From positions 62,001 to 126,000 of the forward strand of contig NZ_BDAV01000001.1 in assembly GCF_001612635.1 (NCBI RefSeq): 64,000 nt of DNA, given 5' to 3'. Shown here in pieces: positions 49,450-58,400 of this stretch (position 1 is the first letter of the stretch; each line of letters opens with the position of its first letter). This DNA is from Nocardia africana NBRC 100379. Lineage in GTDB: Bacteria; Actinomycetota; Actinomycetes; Mycobacteriales; Mycobacteriaceae. Position numbers and translations under genes: made by a program. Below the pieces are notes generated by a model. The model saw nothing but the letters and a program-made list of their open reading frames with translations, did not search any database and was not told the DNA's origin.

Positions 49450-50820
49450 TCACCGATCGGCCATCCCCGTCAGGACGCGGTCCAGAGCCTCCACCGCCCG
49501 CTCGAGCTCCTCGGCGGTGACCGTCAGCGGCGGCCGGAACCGGATACCGCGCTCGCCGGTTCCGAGGAACAGTACCCGTTCGCGCTCGCGCAGTTCCGCG
49601 ACGACGGCATCGCGCAGCTCGGCCGAATCCAGTGTCACCGCGCACATCAGCCCGCGCCCGCGCGGATCGGTGAGCCGCTCGTGCCGGTCGGCGAGCGCGC
49701 GCAGCCGGTCGAGCAGCAGCGCGCCTAGCTCCTTCGCGCGGGTGGCGAGGTCTTCGGATTCGATCACCTCGAGGATGCGCCGGGCCCGCACCATATCGGC
49801 GAGATTGCCGCCCCAGGTGGAATTGAGCCGCGAGCTCACCGCGAACACGTTGTCGGGCACCTCGTCGACGCGCCCACCGGCCATGATTCCGCAGACCTGC
49901 GTCTTCTTTCCGAAGGCGACCACGTCCGGTCGCAGGCCCAGCTGCTGGTAGGCCCAGAGCGACCCGGTCATCGCCACGCCGGTCTGCACCTCGTCGACGA
50001 TGAACAGCGCGTCGTTCTCGTGACACAGCTGCTGCATGCGCAGCAGGAATTCCGGCCGCATATGCCGATCCCCGCCCTCGCCCTGAATCGGCTCGGCGAT
50101 GAAACACGCGATGTCGTGCGGATTTTCAGCGAATGCGGCCCGGGCCTGCGCCAGCGCACGCCGCTCGGCGGCCTCGATGTCGACGCCGGGCCGCAGATAC
50201 GGGGTCTCGATGCGCGGCCAGTCGAAGGCGGGAAATCGTTCGGTCTTGATCGGGTCGGTGTTGGTCAGTGACAGGGTGTAGCCGGAGCGGCCGTGGAAGG
50301 CGCCGGTCAGATGCAGCACCTTCGTGCCGAGGTCTGCGGGGCGGTCGTGCGACGCGTTGTGGCGGCTCTTCCAGTCGAAGGCGACCTTCAGCGCGTTCTC
50401 GACCGCCAGGGCGCCGCCGTCGACGAAGAACAGATGCGGCAGCGCCGGATCACCGAGGACGCGGGCGAAGGTGTCGACGAAGCGCGCCATCGGCACCGTA
50501 TAGATGTCGGAGTTACTGGGCTTGTTCAGTGCGGCCATGATGAGTTCGGCGCGAAAACGACCATTCGCCGCCAGCGCCGGATGGTTCATCCCCAGCGCCG
50601 ACGACGCGAAGAAGCCGAACATATCCAGATAGACGGTGCCGTCGCGGGCGTCGACCAGGTCGAGTCCCCGCGATCTGCGCAGGTCCAGCACCAGATCGAA
50701 TCCGTCGGCGAGCATGTGGGCGGACAGGATGTCGTGTACGCGCGAGGCGGTGACCGACGCCGGGTTCGTGACCTCCGCGTCGGCCGTTCCGGGGCGCTCC
50801 AGTTCGAGGGTCACTCCCAC
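49450..50820 (-). CDS. lat: L-lysine 6-aminotransferase
   Basis: PLP enzyme that moves the epsilon-amino group of lysine to 2-oxoglutarate, giving 2-aminoadipate semialdehyde. The 456-residue class III aminotransferase has HLTGAFHGRSGYTLSLTNTD, ACFIAEPIQGEGGDRHMRPE, LFIVDEVQTGVAMTGSLWAY and the PLP-binding Lys in VVAFGKKTQVCGIMAGGRV. Same neighbours as M. tuberculosis Rv3290c. It follows lrpA after 58 AT-rich bases and works with pcd, which lies on the other side of lrpA, in lysine degradation. Confidence 0.94.
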   Translation of the reverse strand: MGVTLELERPGTADAEVTNPASVTASRVHDILSAHMLADGFDLVLDLRRSRGLDLVDARDGTVYLDMFGFFASSALGMNHPALAANGRFRAELIMAALNKPSNSDIYTVPMARFVDTFARVLGDPALPHLFFVDGGALAVENALKVAFDWKSRHNASHDRPADLGTKVLHLTGAFHGRSGYTLSLTNTDPIKTERFPAFDWPRIETPYLRPGVDIEAAERRALAQARAAFAENPHDIACFIAEPIQGEGGDRHMRPEFLLRMQQLCHENDALFIVDEVQTGVAMTGSLWAYQQLGLRPDVVAFGKKTQVCGIMAGGRVDEVPDNVFAVSSRLNSTWGGNLADMVRARRILEVIESEDLATRAKELGALLLDRLRALADRHERLTDPRGRGLMCAVTLDSAELRDAVVAELRERERVLFLGTGERGIRFRPPLTVTAEELERAVEALDRVLTGMADR

Positions 50821-50878
50821 AGGATACGAAAATATTTACGGTTTCACTACGAACAAACGGATAAATTACGATCAGGTC
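50821..50878. promoter_or_regulatory. AT-rich gap between lrpA and lat
   Basis: A 58-base stretch far richer in A and T than its surroundings (AAAATATTTACG, ATAAATTACGATC). Lrp proteins favour such sequences, so it is the likely lat promoter and Lrp site. Confidence 0.5.
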
Positions 50879-51331
50879 TCATCTGTCATAGAATGTCTGC
50901 AAAATGATGGTGCTTCGGGTGCGGACATTGGCGGTGGCGCGGATCTCCTGCAGCAACTGTTCGAGATGCCGGGGCGAGGCAACCCGGACGAGCAGCATGT
51001 AGCTCTCCTCCCCCGCCACCGAATGACATTCCTCGATGCCGGGGATGTGCTGCAGCAGGGCCGGAGCATCGTCGGGCTGTGAGGGATCGAGAGGAGTGAT
51101 CGCGACGAATGCCGACAGCAGTTGTCCCAGCGCCTCCGGGTCGACCTTCGCGGAGTATCCGCGGATCACGCCGCGCGCCTCGAGCCGGCGCACGCGCGAC
51201 TGCACCGCGGATACCGACAGACTGGCCTTCTCGGCGAGATTGGACAGCGTGGCCCGGCCGTCGGCCATCAATTCGCGGATCAGGAGCCGATCGATGTCGT
51301 CGAGAACAGGTTTCGCAGGTGCATCCGCCAT
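50879..51331 (-). CDS. lrpA: Lrp/AsnC-family regulator
   Basis: A 150-residue Lrp-type regulator equal by position to M. tuberculosis LrpA (Rv3291c), a starvation-induced regulator of lat. The helix-turn-helix part is LLIRELMADGRATLSNLAEK, then SLSVSAVQSRVRRLEARGVI, and the RAM domain has IEECHSVAGEESYMLLVRVA. Expected to sense amino acids such as lysine. It lies between lat (same strand, downstream) and the divergent pcd gene, well placed to control both. Confidence 0.93.
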   Translation of the reverse strand: MADAPAKPVLDDIDRLLIRELMADGRATLSNLAEKASLSVSAVQSRVRRLEARGVIRGYSAKVDPEALGQLLSAFVAITPLDPSQPDDAPALLQHIPGIEECHSVAGEESYMLLVRVASPRHLEQLLQEIRATANVRTRSTIILQTFYDR

Positions 51332-51428
51332 CAGCGAAGGCTAACCCAGCGGGCGGTGGCCGGGGCCGGAAACGATCTCCCACCGGTGCGAAGTCCCTCA
51401 TCAACCGATTTCGGAAACGGAGCCGCAC

Positions 51429-52958
51429 ATGACATCCGCACCCGTTCTGCCCACCACCGGCGAACTGCGCGATCGGGCCGCGCGCGTGCTGCTCGAACTC
51501 GGCGTCGACCCGGTCGATTCGGGCGACCTGCCCGCCCGCACCCCGATCACCGGCGGTGAGCTGACGCGCGTCCCGGTCACCTCGGCATTCGACGTGACCC
51601 GCGCGATCGACAAGGCACACAGCGCTTTTCGCGCGTGGCGCACCGTCCCGGCGCCGCAGCGCGCCGCGGTGGTGCGGCGCCTGGGACGACTACTGACCGA
51701 CAATCTCGACGCGCTGGCCGAGCTCGTCACCCTGGAGGCGGGCAAGATCGGCGCCGAGGCGCGCGGTGAGGTCCAGGAGATGATCGACGTCTGCGAATTC
51801 GCCGTCGGTCTGTCCCGCCAGCTCTACGGCCGCACCATGGCCTCCGAACGCCCCGGGCATCGGCTCATGGAGACCTGGCACCCACTCGGGGTGGTCGGGG
51901 TGATCTCGGCGTTCAACTTCCCGGTCGCGGTCTGGTCGTGGAATACCGCGATCGCGCTGGTCTGCGGCGACACCGTGGTGTGGAAACCCTCGCAGACGAC
52001 GCCGCTGACCGCACTGGCCTGCGATGCGCTGCTGCGGCGCGCGGCCCTCGACGTCGGCGCCGACCCGCGGATCCACCAGCTGATCCAGGGTGGCGCCGAC
52101 GTCGGCGCCCAGCTCGTCGACGACGAACGGGTGGCCCTGGTCAGCGCCACCGGCTCGGTGCGGATGGGACAGGCGGTGGCACCGCGGGTGGCGGCGCGGT
52201 TCGGCCGGTGCCTGCTCGAGCTGGGTGGAAACAACGCCGCGATCGTCACCCCGTCCGCGGATCTCGACCTCACCACGCGGGCCGTGGTTTTCGCCGCGGC
52301 GGGAACGGCCGGACAGCGGTGCACGACGCTGCGGCGGGTCATCGCACACGAGGACGTGGCCGGACCACTGCTGGAGCGGATGAGCGCGGCGTATCGCCAA
52401 CTGCCCGTGGGCAATCCGCTCGACGACTCGGTCTTGGTCGGACCGCTGATCGACGGCCGCGCGCACGCCGCGATGCGGACGGCGATCGAGCGTGCCCTCG
52501 CCGACGGGGGCGAATTGATCTGCGGCGGTGAGCGCGTCGAGGCCGGCGGCGACGATTCCTACTATGTGCGCCCGGCGATCATTCGGATGCCGGCCCAGAC
52601 CGCGATCGTGCGCGAGGAGACCTTCGCGCCGATTCTGTACGTGCTCACCTACCGCGATCTGGACTCCGCGATCGCCCTGCACAACGATGTGCCACAGGGA
52701 CTTTCATCGGCCATCTTCACCGGCGACCAGCGCGAGGCGGAACGGTTCCTCGCCGCCGACGGCTCCGACTGCGGCATCGCCAATGTGAACATCGGCACCT
52801 CGGGCGCGGAGATCGGCGGCGCGTTCGGCGGTGAGAAACAGACCGGCGGCGGGCGCGAATCGGGCTCGGACTCCTGGAAGGCGTATATGCGCCGCGCCAC
52901 CAATACCGTCAACTACTCCACCGAACTGCCACTGGCACAAGGGATTCGGTTCGGCTGA
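51429..52958 (+). CDS. pcd: Piperideine-6-carboxylate (aminoadipate semialdehyde) dehydrogenase
   Basis: NAD-dependent aldehyde dehydrogenase of 509 residues, oxidising the product of Lat to 2-aminoadipate. The catalytic residues are E264 (LLELGGNNAAIV) and C298 (TAGQRCTTLRR), and the cofactor region has VGVISAFNFPVAVWSWNTAI. This is the antiquitin (ALDH7) type, including NIGTSGAEIGGAFGGEKQTG near the end. Divergent from lrpA, 97 bases apart, matching M. tuberculosis Rv3293. Its stop is 4 bases from that of the convergent SDR. Confidence 0.93.
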   Translation: MTSAPVLPTTGELRDRAARVLLELGVDPVDSGDLPARTPITGGELTRVPVTSAFDVTRAIDKAHSAFRAWRTVPAPQRAAVVRRLGRLLTDNLDALAELVTLEAGKIGAEARGEVQEMIDVCEFAVGLSRQLYGRTMASERPGHRLMETWHPLGVVGVISAFNFPVAVWSWNTAIALVCGDTVVWKPSQTTPLTALACDALLRRAALDVGADPRIHQLIQGGADVGAQLVDDERVALVSATGSVRMGQAVAPRVAARFGRCLLELGGNNAAIVTPSADLDLTTRAVVFAAAGTAGQRCTTLRRVIAHEDVAGPLLERMSAAYRQLPVGNPLDDSVLVGPLIDGRAHAAMRTAIERALADGGELICGGERVEAGGDDSYYVRPAIIRMPAQTAIVREETFAPILYVLTYRDLDSAIALHNDVPQGLSSAIFTGDQREAERFLAADGSDCGIANVNIGTSGAEIGGAFGGEKQTGGGRESGSDSWKAYMRRATNTVNYSTELPLAQGIRFG

Positions 52959-52962
52959 GCGT

Positions 52963-53814
52963 TCAGCGCTCCGGTTCGCGGGCGATGGCGCGGACCTGGT
53001 CCTCGTAGGTGGCCCGCACCGCCGCATCGCCCGGATGCAGGGCCCGGTCGCCGTCGAAGAGTCCGCGCACCATGCGCACGACCGATTCGGGCGCGGCGGC
53101 CAGCGCGATGTCGACGGGGTCGAGATACTGCGGCACCGCCACCTCGGCCCGCCGGGACCGGCAGGTCTTGACGATCGCGGCGGCGACGTCGACCGGGTCG
53201 ACCGTGGGCAGCCCGCGACCCAGGGTCAGGCCCGAGGACAGCCGGGTGCGCACCGCGGCGGGCAGCACACAGCTCACGCTGACCCCCGCTTCGGCGAATT
53301 CCAGCCGGGTCGCGGCCGACAGGCCGACCGCGGCGAATTTGCTCGCGTTGTACACCGCCAACCCGGGCAGCGGGATTTTCCCGGCCAGCGAGGCGACGTT
53401 GACGATATGACCGCGACCGCGATCGATCATCGCCGGTGCGACGGCCCGCATGCCGTGGATGAGCCCCCAGACGTTCACATCGATCGTGGTGTGTCCCACC
53501 GCATCCGGCTCGCTCAGGAACGGGCCCGCGGGCATCACACCGGCATTATTCACCAGGACGTCGATCCGCCCAAGATCGGCGACAACCTCGTCCCACCGCG
53601 CCCGGTCGCGCACATCCAGTTCGACCGCGCGGGCGCCGAGATCGGCCGCCGCGGCGGTGGCGGCCGCGGCGTCCACATCGGCGATGACCACCTCGGATCC
53701 CTTGTGCGCGAACAACTCCGCGGTGGCCCGGCCGATACCGCGACCGGCGCCGGTGACGAGAACGCGGGCCGCGGCCAGGTCGATCGGCGGATAACCGTTA
53801 CCGAACAGGTTCAT
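52963..53814 (-). CDS. SDR-family oxidoreductase (patatin operon)
   Basis: A 283-residue short-chain dehydrogenase. The dinucleotide motif TGAGRGIGRATAELF starts near residue 21; VLVNNAGVMPAGPF and the catalytic VASLAG plus YNASKFAAVGL follow. The long C-terminal tail after residue 220 is typical of the actinobacterial SDR group with acylglycerone-reductase-like members. Its ATG overlaps the stop of the patatin gene (ATGA at 53811-53814), so the two are cotranslated and probably act on the same lipid. Substrate unknown. Confidence 0.88.
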   Translation of the reverse strand: MNLFGNGYPPIDLAAARVLVTGAGRGIGRATAELFAHKGSEVVIADVDAAAATAAAADLGARAVELDVRDRARWDEVVADLGRIDVLVNNAGVMPAGPFLSEPDAVGHTTIDVNVWGLIHGMRAVAPAMIDRGRGHIVNVASLAGKIPLPGLAVYNASKFAAVGLSAATRLEFAEAGVSVSCVLPAAVRTRLSSGLTLGRGLPTVDPVDVAAAIVKTCRSRRAEVAVPQYLDPVDIALAAAPESVVRMVRGLFDGDRALHPGDAAVRATYEDQVRAIAREPER

Positions 53815-54758
53815 GCGAATTCACTCCGTTCCATAGCGCGGCGGGTGCTGCGCAGACTGTGTTCGAAGGTCTCGCCGCGGCGGCGGCCGTCCATGAAATT
53901 CGGGCCCATGACCGCCAGGTCGGCGGCGGTCACCGCCAGCCGCAGCACGCGGGTGCCGGCCGCGCGCACGGCGGCGATCTCGGAGTCCAGTTGCGCGCTC
54001 ATCGGCCCGCGGAGCCGACGCTCGAGCCAGTGTCCCGGTCCGCCGGCGGGCACAGACCGCGTGGAGGCCATCGGCGTCAGCACCACCAGTTCGTCCAGGC
54101 GCAGCGGCAGCAGCAGATCCACCGAGGCGGTGGAGGCGGCGCCGCCGTCGACGAATCGCCGGCCGGCGATCGGCACCGGCGGGAACCAACCCGGAACCGC
54201 CCACGACGCCCGCAACGCCTGGCCTACCGTCGCGGCCGGTGCCTCCGGTGCGCCGAAGGCGACCCGCTCGCCGGAGTCGTAGTCCATCGCGACCAGCCAC
54301 GCGGCCGGATGGGCGAACCAGTCGCGATCGCCGTTCAGATCGGTGGCCAGGCGCTGCAGCCAGCTCGCATCGCCGCCGCCGACCGGCAGCAGCCGGCTGC
54401 CCGCGGTCAGCAGGGCCTGCCGGGAACGATTGCCGTGCAAGGCCATTCGCGGTGCGCCGAGGCGGGGTCGCGGCAGCGGCGGGAAGCGGCCCGGTGCGTC
54501 GGCCATATGCCGGGCCAGGACCGGATCGGCGACGGTACCGCGCTGCATCGCCACCAGATCGTCGACGGAGACTCCCGAGGCCAGCATCGTCACCATTTCC
54601 GCGCCGGCGGACGTGCCGATCAGCGCATCGGCTTCGCGCGGATCCCACTGCAGGACGTCTCGCACCGCCGCGAGCGCCGCCACGATCCAGGCCGCGCCGA
54701 CCGTGCCGCCGCATCCGATCGCCAGGCCACGTCGCTGTAACGCGTTACTGTTACACAT
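53811..54758 (-). CDS. Patatin-like phospholipase
   Basis: A 315-residue patatin-like lipid acyl hydrolase. The catalytic dyad is S50 in LIGTSAGAE (the G-x-S-x-G elbow) and D204 in RRFVDGGAAS; the oxyanion loop is the N-terminal AIGCGGTVGAAW. No membrane segment is visible, so it is probably cytosolic or peripheral. It leads a two-gene operon with the SDR. A nested palindrome (54736-54755) falls on its first codons, with TAGTGT as possible -10 box 8 bases before the ATG, which suggests a leaderless, repressor-controlled message. Confidence 0.87.
   Translation of the reverse strand: MCNSNALQRRGLAIGCGGTVGAAWIVAALAAVRDVLQWDPREADALIGTSAGAEMVTMLASGVSVDDLVAMQRGTVADPVLARHMADAPGRFPPLPRPRLGAPRMALHGNRSRQALLTAGSRLLPVGGGDASWLQRLATDLNGDRDWFAHPAAWLVAMDYDSGERVAFGAPEAPAATVGQALRASWAVPGWFPPVPIAGRRFVDGGAASTASVDLLLPLRLDELVVLTPMASTRSVPAGGPGHWLERRLRGPMSAQLDSEIAAVRAAGTRVLRLAVTAADLAVMGPNFMDGRRRGETFEHSLRSTRRAMERSEFA
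54736..54755. promoter_or_regulatory. Nested palindrome over the patatin start
   Basis: Outer arms TGTAAC and GTTACA, separated by 8 bases, enclose a perfect 12-base palindrome GTAACGCGTTAC that shares the left arm. It covers codons 2-8 of the patatin gene. TetR-type regulators bind sites of this kind. Confidence 0.55.
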
Positions 54759-54839
54759 GGTCTCAAACACTAGCGGGCGAGCGGTTTGATGTGGGGTCCG
54801 GCCGGCCGATCGCAACCGTTCGGCAATGAATGGCCCCGG

Positions 54840-55304
54840 CTATCGCCAGGGCATGTATTGCAGACTCCAGGTATTGCCGTCGGGGTCGGCGAAATGGGCG
54901 TACAGCACACCACCACCGACATCTTCGATCGGCCCCACGGCGACGCCGCGCGCGACGAGGTCCGCGCGAGCCGCCTCGATATCGGCCACCACCAGATGCA
55001 GTCCGCGCAGGGAACCGACCGCGCCGGCCGTGGTGGGGACGCCTTCGGACAGCAGGATCGAACACGCCGAACCGGGCGGGGTCAGCTGCGCGATCCGCAC
55101 CCCGGGCGCGGGAGCGACGTCCACATCCAGATGGAAGCCGGCCCGATCGCGATAGAACTCGATTCCCCGATCGATGTCGCGGACGGGGACCGGCACCAAT
55201 TCCAGCAGCAGCGTGCCGGGCGGGACGGGCGGGTTCCCGGGATCGTTCGTGACCTGCGCGGGATCGGCCGGAATCTCGGTCACAGTGTCGGGGCGCTCGC
55301 TCAT
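54840..55304 (-). CDS. VOC (glyoxalase/bleomycin resistance) family protein
   Basis: A 154-residue VOC-fold protein. The two beta-alpha-beta modules are visible: LLELVPVPVRDIDRGIEFYR, DRAGFHLDVDVAP and LRGLHLVVADIEAARADLVA, ending VLYAHFADPDGNTWSLQYMP. The metal-ligand positions (first-strand His and final Glu) are not canonical: Glu appears early in LLLEL and Gln near the end. Enzyme activity therefore cannot be named. The first 28 residues are a Pro/Asp-rich leader. Divergent from lhr. Confidence 0.82.
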   Translation of the reverse strand: MSERPDTVTEIPADPAQVTNDPGNPPVPPGTLLLELVPVPVRDIDRGIEFYRDRAGFHLDVDVAPAPGVRIAQLTPPGSACSILLSEGVPTTAGAVGSLRGLHLVVADIEAARADLVARGVAVGPIEDVGGGVLYAHFADPDGNTWSLQYMPWR

Positions 55305-55467
55305 GTCGGTCCCATCGTCGGTAGCCACCGCGGTCGCGGCCAGCCTATCGGGAGCAGCCGTGGACCGGGGTCGATCCGTCCGCGTCTGCCACCCCGAACC
55401 CCGGGCAATGCCCCGCCCGACATCGCCGCCGGGACTCGATGTCGGTGCCCGGGTGCACACTGAACCC

Positions 55468-58400
55468 ATGCAGCAGTTCTCCCGGCCGACCCAGGAGTGG
55501 TTCGACGGCGCGTTCCCCGCGCCCACGACCGCCCAGCTGGGGGCCTGGGAGGCGATCTCCGCCGGAGAACACACGCTGGTGATCGCGCCGACCGGGTCGG
55601 GCAAGACCCTGTCGGCCTTCCTGTGGGCGATCGACCGGCTCGCCACCCGCGAACCCACGGACGGCCCGCAACGCACCGCCGTGCTCTACATCTCGCCGCT
55701 CAAGGCCCTCGCGGTCGACGTCGAGCGCAATCTGCGCGCACCCCTGGTGGGCATCACCCGCACGGCCGCCCGGCTCGGTATGCCCGCCCCGGAGATCAGC
55801 GTCGGCGTGCGCTCGGGCGACACCACCCCGGCCGACCGGCGGACCCTGCAGCGCCGGCCACCCGACATCCTGATCACCACCCCGGAATCGCTGTACCTCA
55901 TGCTCACCTCGGCGGCCCGCGAGACGTTGTCGCAGGTCGGCACCGTCATCGTGGACGAGGTCCACGCGATCGCAGGTTCCAAGCGCGGGGCGCATCTGGC
56001 TCTGTCGCTGGCCCGGCTCGACCAGCTCACCGAGCGCCCCGCCCAGCGCATCGGGTTGTCGGCCACCGTTCGTCCGCCGCAGGAGGTGGGGCGCTTTCTG
56101 GTCGGCTCGGCGCCGATCACGATCGTGTCGCCGCCGGCGCCGAAAACGTTCGACCTGTCGGTGCGGGTGCCGGTGGCGGATATGACCGAGCCGGACGAAT
56201 CCGATCAGCCGGGCTCGATCTGGCCCCATGTGGATGCCGCGATCGTGGATCTCGTGCTGGCACACCGCTCGTCGATCGTCTTCGCGAATTCGCGGCGGCT
56301 GGCCGAACGCCTGACGGCGCGGCTGAACGAGGAATACGCCGAGCGGCTCGCCGGACCGGACGAGGCGGAGGAGGTCGCGGGACGCCGCGAGCACGCGCCG
56401 CCCGCCCAGCTCGGTTCGCCGACCGAGGTCAATCACGGGGCGGCGCCGTTGCTGGCCCGGGCCCATCACGGCTCGGTGAGCAAGGAACAGCGCGCCATCA
56501 TCGAGGACGACCTCAAGAGCGGCCGGCTGCGGTGCGTGGTGGCGACCAGCAGCCTCGAGCTCGGCATCGATATGGGCGCGGTGGATCTGGTGGTGCAGGT
56601 CGAGGCGCCGCCGTCGGTCGCCGGCGGGCTGCAGCGGGTCGGTCGCGCCGGACATCAGGTGGGTGAGATCTCGCGCGGGGTGATCTTCCCCAAACACCGC
56701 ACCGATGTGATCCACTGCGCGGTGGCGTCGATGCGGATGACGGCGGGACAGATCGAGGAGTTGAAGATCCCCGCCCACCCCCTCGACATCCTGGCCCAGC
56801 AGACCGTGGCCGCCTGCGCCCTGGAACCGATCGACGTCGATGAGTGGTTCGAAACCGTCAGGGGGACAGGAAGTTTCGCCACCCTGCCGCGCTCGGCATA
56901 CGAATCGGTGCTGGACCTGCTGTCGGGTCGATATCCCTCCGACGAATTCGCCGAGCTGCGTCCGCGCCTGGTGTGGGATCGCGATGCGGGCACCCTGACC
57001 GGACGTCCCGGCGCCCAGCGCCTCGCCGTGACCTCCGGCGGCGCGATTCCCGACCGCGGCCTGTTCCCGGTGTTCATGGTCGGCGAAAAGGCTTCGCGGG
57101 TAGGCGAACTCGACGAGGAGATGGTCTACGAATCGCGCGTCGGCGATGTGTTCGCCCTCGGCGCGACCAGCTGGCGCATCGAGGAGATCACCCACGACCG
57201 GGTCCTCGTCTCCCCCGCGTTCGGCCTGCCCGGCCGACTCCCCTTCTGGCACGGCGATTCCCTCGGGCGTCCGGCCGAATTGGGCGCGGCCCTGGGCGAA
57301 TTCGTCCGCACGGCCGGTCGGGCGGTCGAGCGCGCACCAGCCGGACGGATCGCGGAACTCGTACGGGATGCGGGCGGCTCCGGCGCGGCGTTCGACGGTG
57401 AGGCCCTCGACTCCGGCGGGCCGGCGACGCGCGGCGGCGGGCGGCAGCAGTTCTCGCGCCGGGCCGTGGGGAACAGCGCCGATTCGATCGACGGCGAGCA
57501 GCCGCAGTTCTCGGCGGCGCAGCCGGAAAGTCCTGCGCGACAACGCCGGACGCCCGCAGATCCCAGCGGCAACGGCGCCACCCGACGCGCGCCCTCCCGC
57601 TCCCGCGCGGGAGCCACGGCCGGTACGAAGGGCGGCGAACTGGTCGAACTCGAACAGCTCGTCCATGCCGCCGGCCTGGATGATTTCGCGACCGCGAATC
57701 TGGTCTCCCTGCTGGCCGAGCAGCGGCAGGCCACCGGTCATCTGCCGACCGACCGCACCTTGCTGGTCGAACGCTTTCGCGACGAGCTCGGTGATTGGCG
57801 GCTGATCCTGCACTCGCCCTACGGTCTACCGGTGCATGCGCCCTGGGCGCTGGCGGTGGGTGCGCGCCTGCGGGAGCGGTTCGGGGTCGACGCCGCACCG
57901 ACCGCCTCCGACGACGGCATCGTGGTACGGCTGCCCGATACCACCGACGATCCGCCGGGTGCGGAACTGTTCGTCTTCGAACCGGACGAGATCGACGACG
58001 TGGTGACCGAGCAGGTGGGCGGGTCGGCCCTGTTCGCGTCCCGCTTCCGCGAATGCGCGGCGCGGGCGCTGCTGTTGCCGCGCCGGGATCCCGGCCGCCG
58101 CGCGCCGCTGTGGCAGCAGCGTCAGCGCGCGGCCCAATTGCTCGATGTGGCAAGGAAATTCCCGGATTTTCCGATCCTGCTGGAAACGGTGCGCGAATGT
58201 CTGCGTGACGTCTACGATCTGCCCGCCCTGCGCGATCTGCTGACGAATGTGGCGCGGCGCAAACTGCGACTGGTCGAGGTCGAGACGGCCTCCCCCTCAC
58301 CGTTCGCCAACGCGTTGCTGTTCGACTACATCGGCCAGTTCATGTACGAGGGCGACAGCCCGCTGGCCGAGCGCCGCGCGGCCGCCCTGTCGCTGGATTC

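Noticed and set aside
55345..57813. Minus-strand frame of about 820 codons opposite lhr
   Set aside because: No motifs; lhr on the plus strand has complete SF2 helicase motifs.
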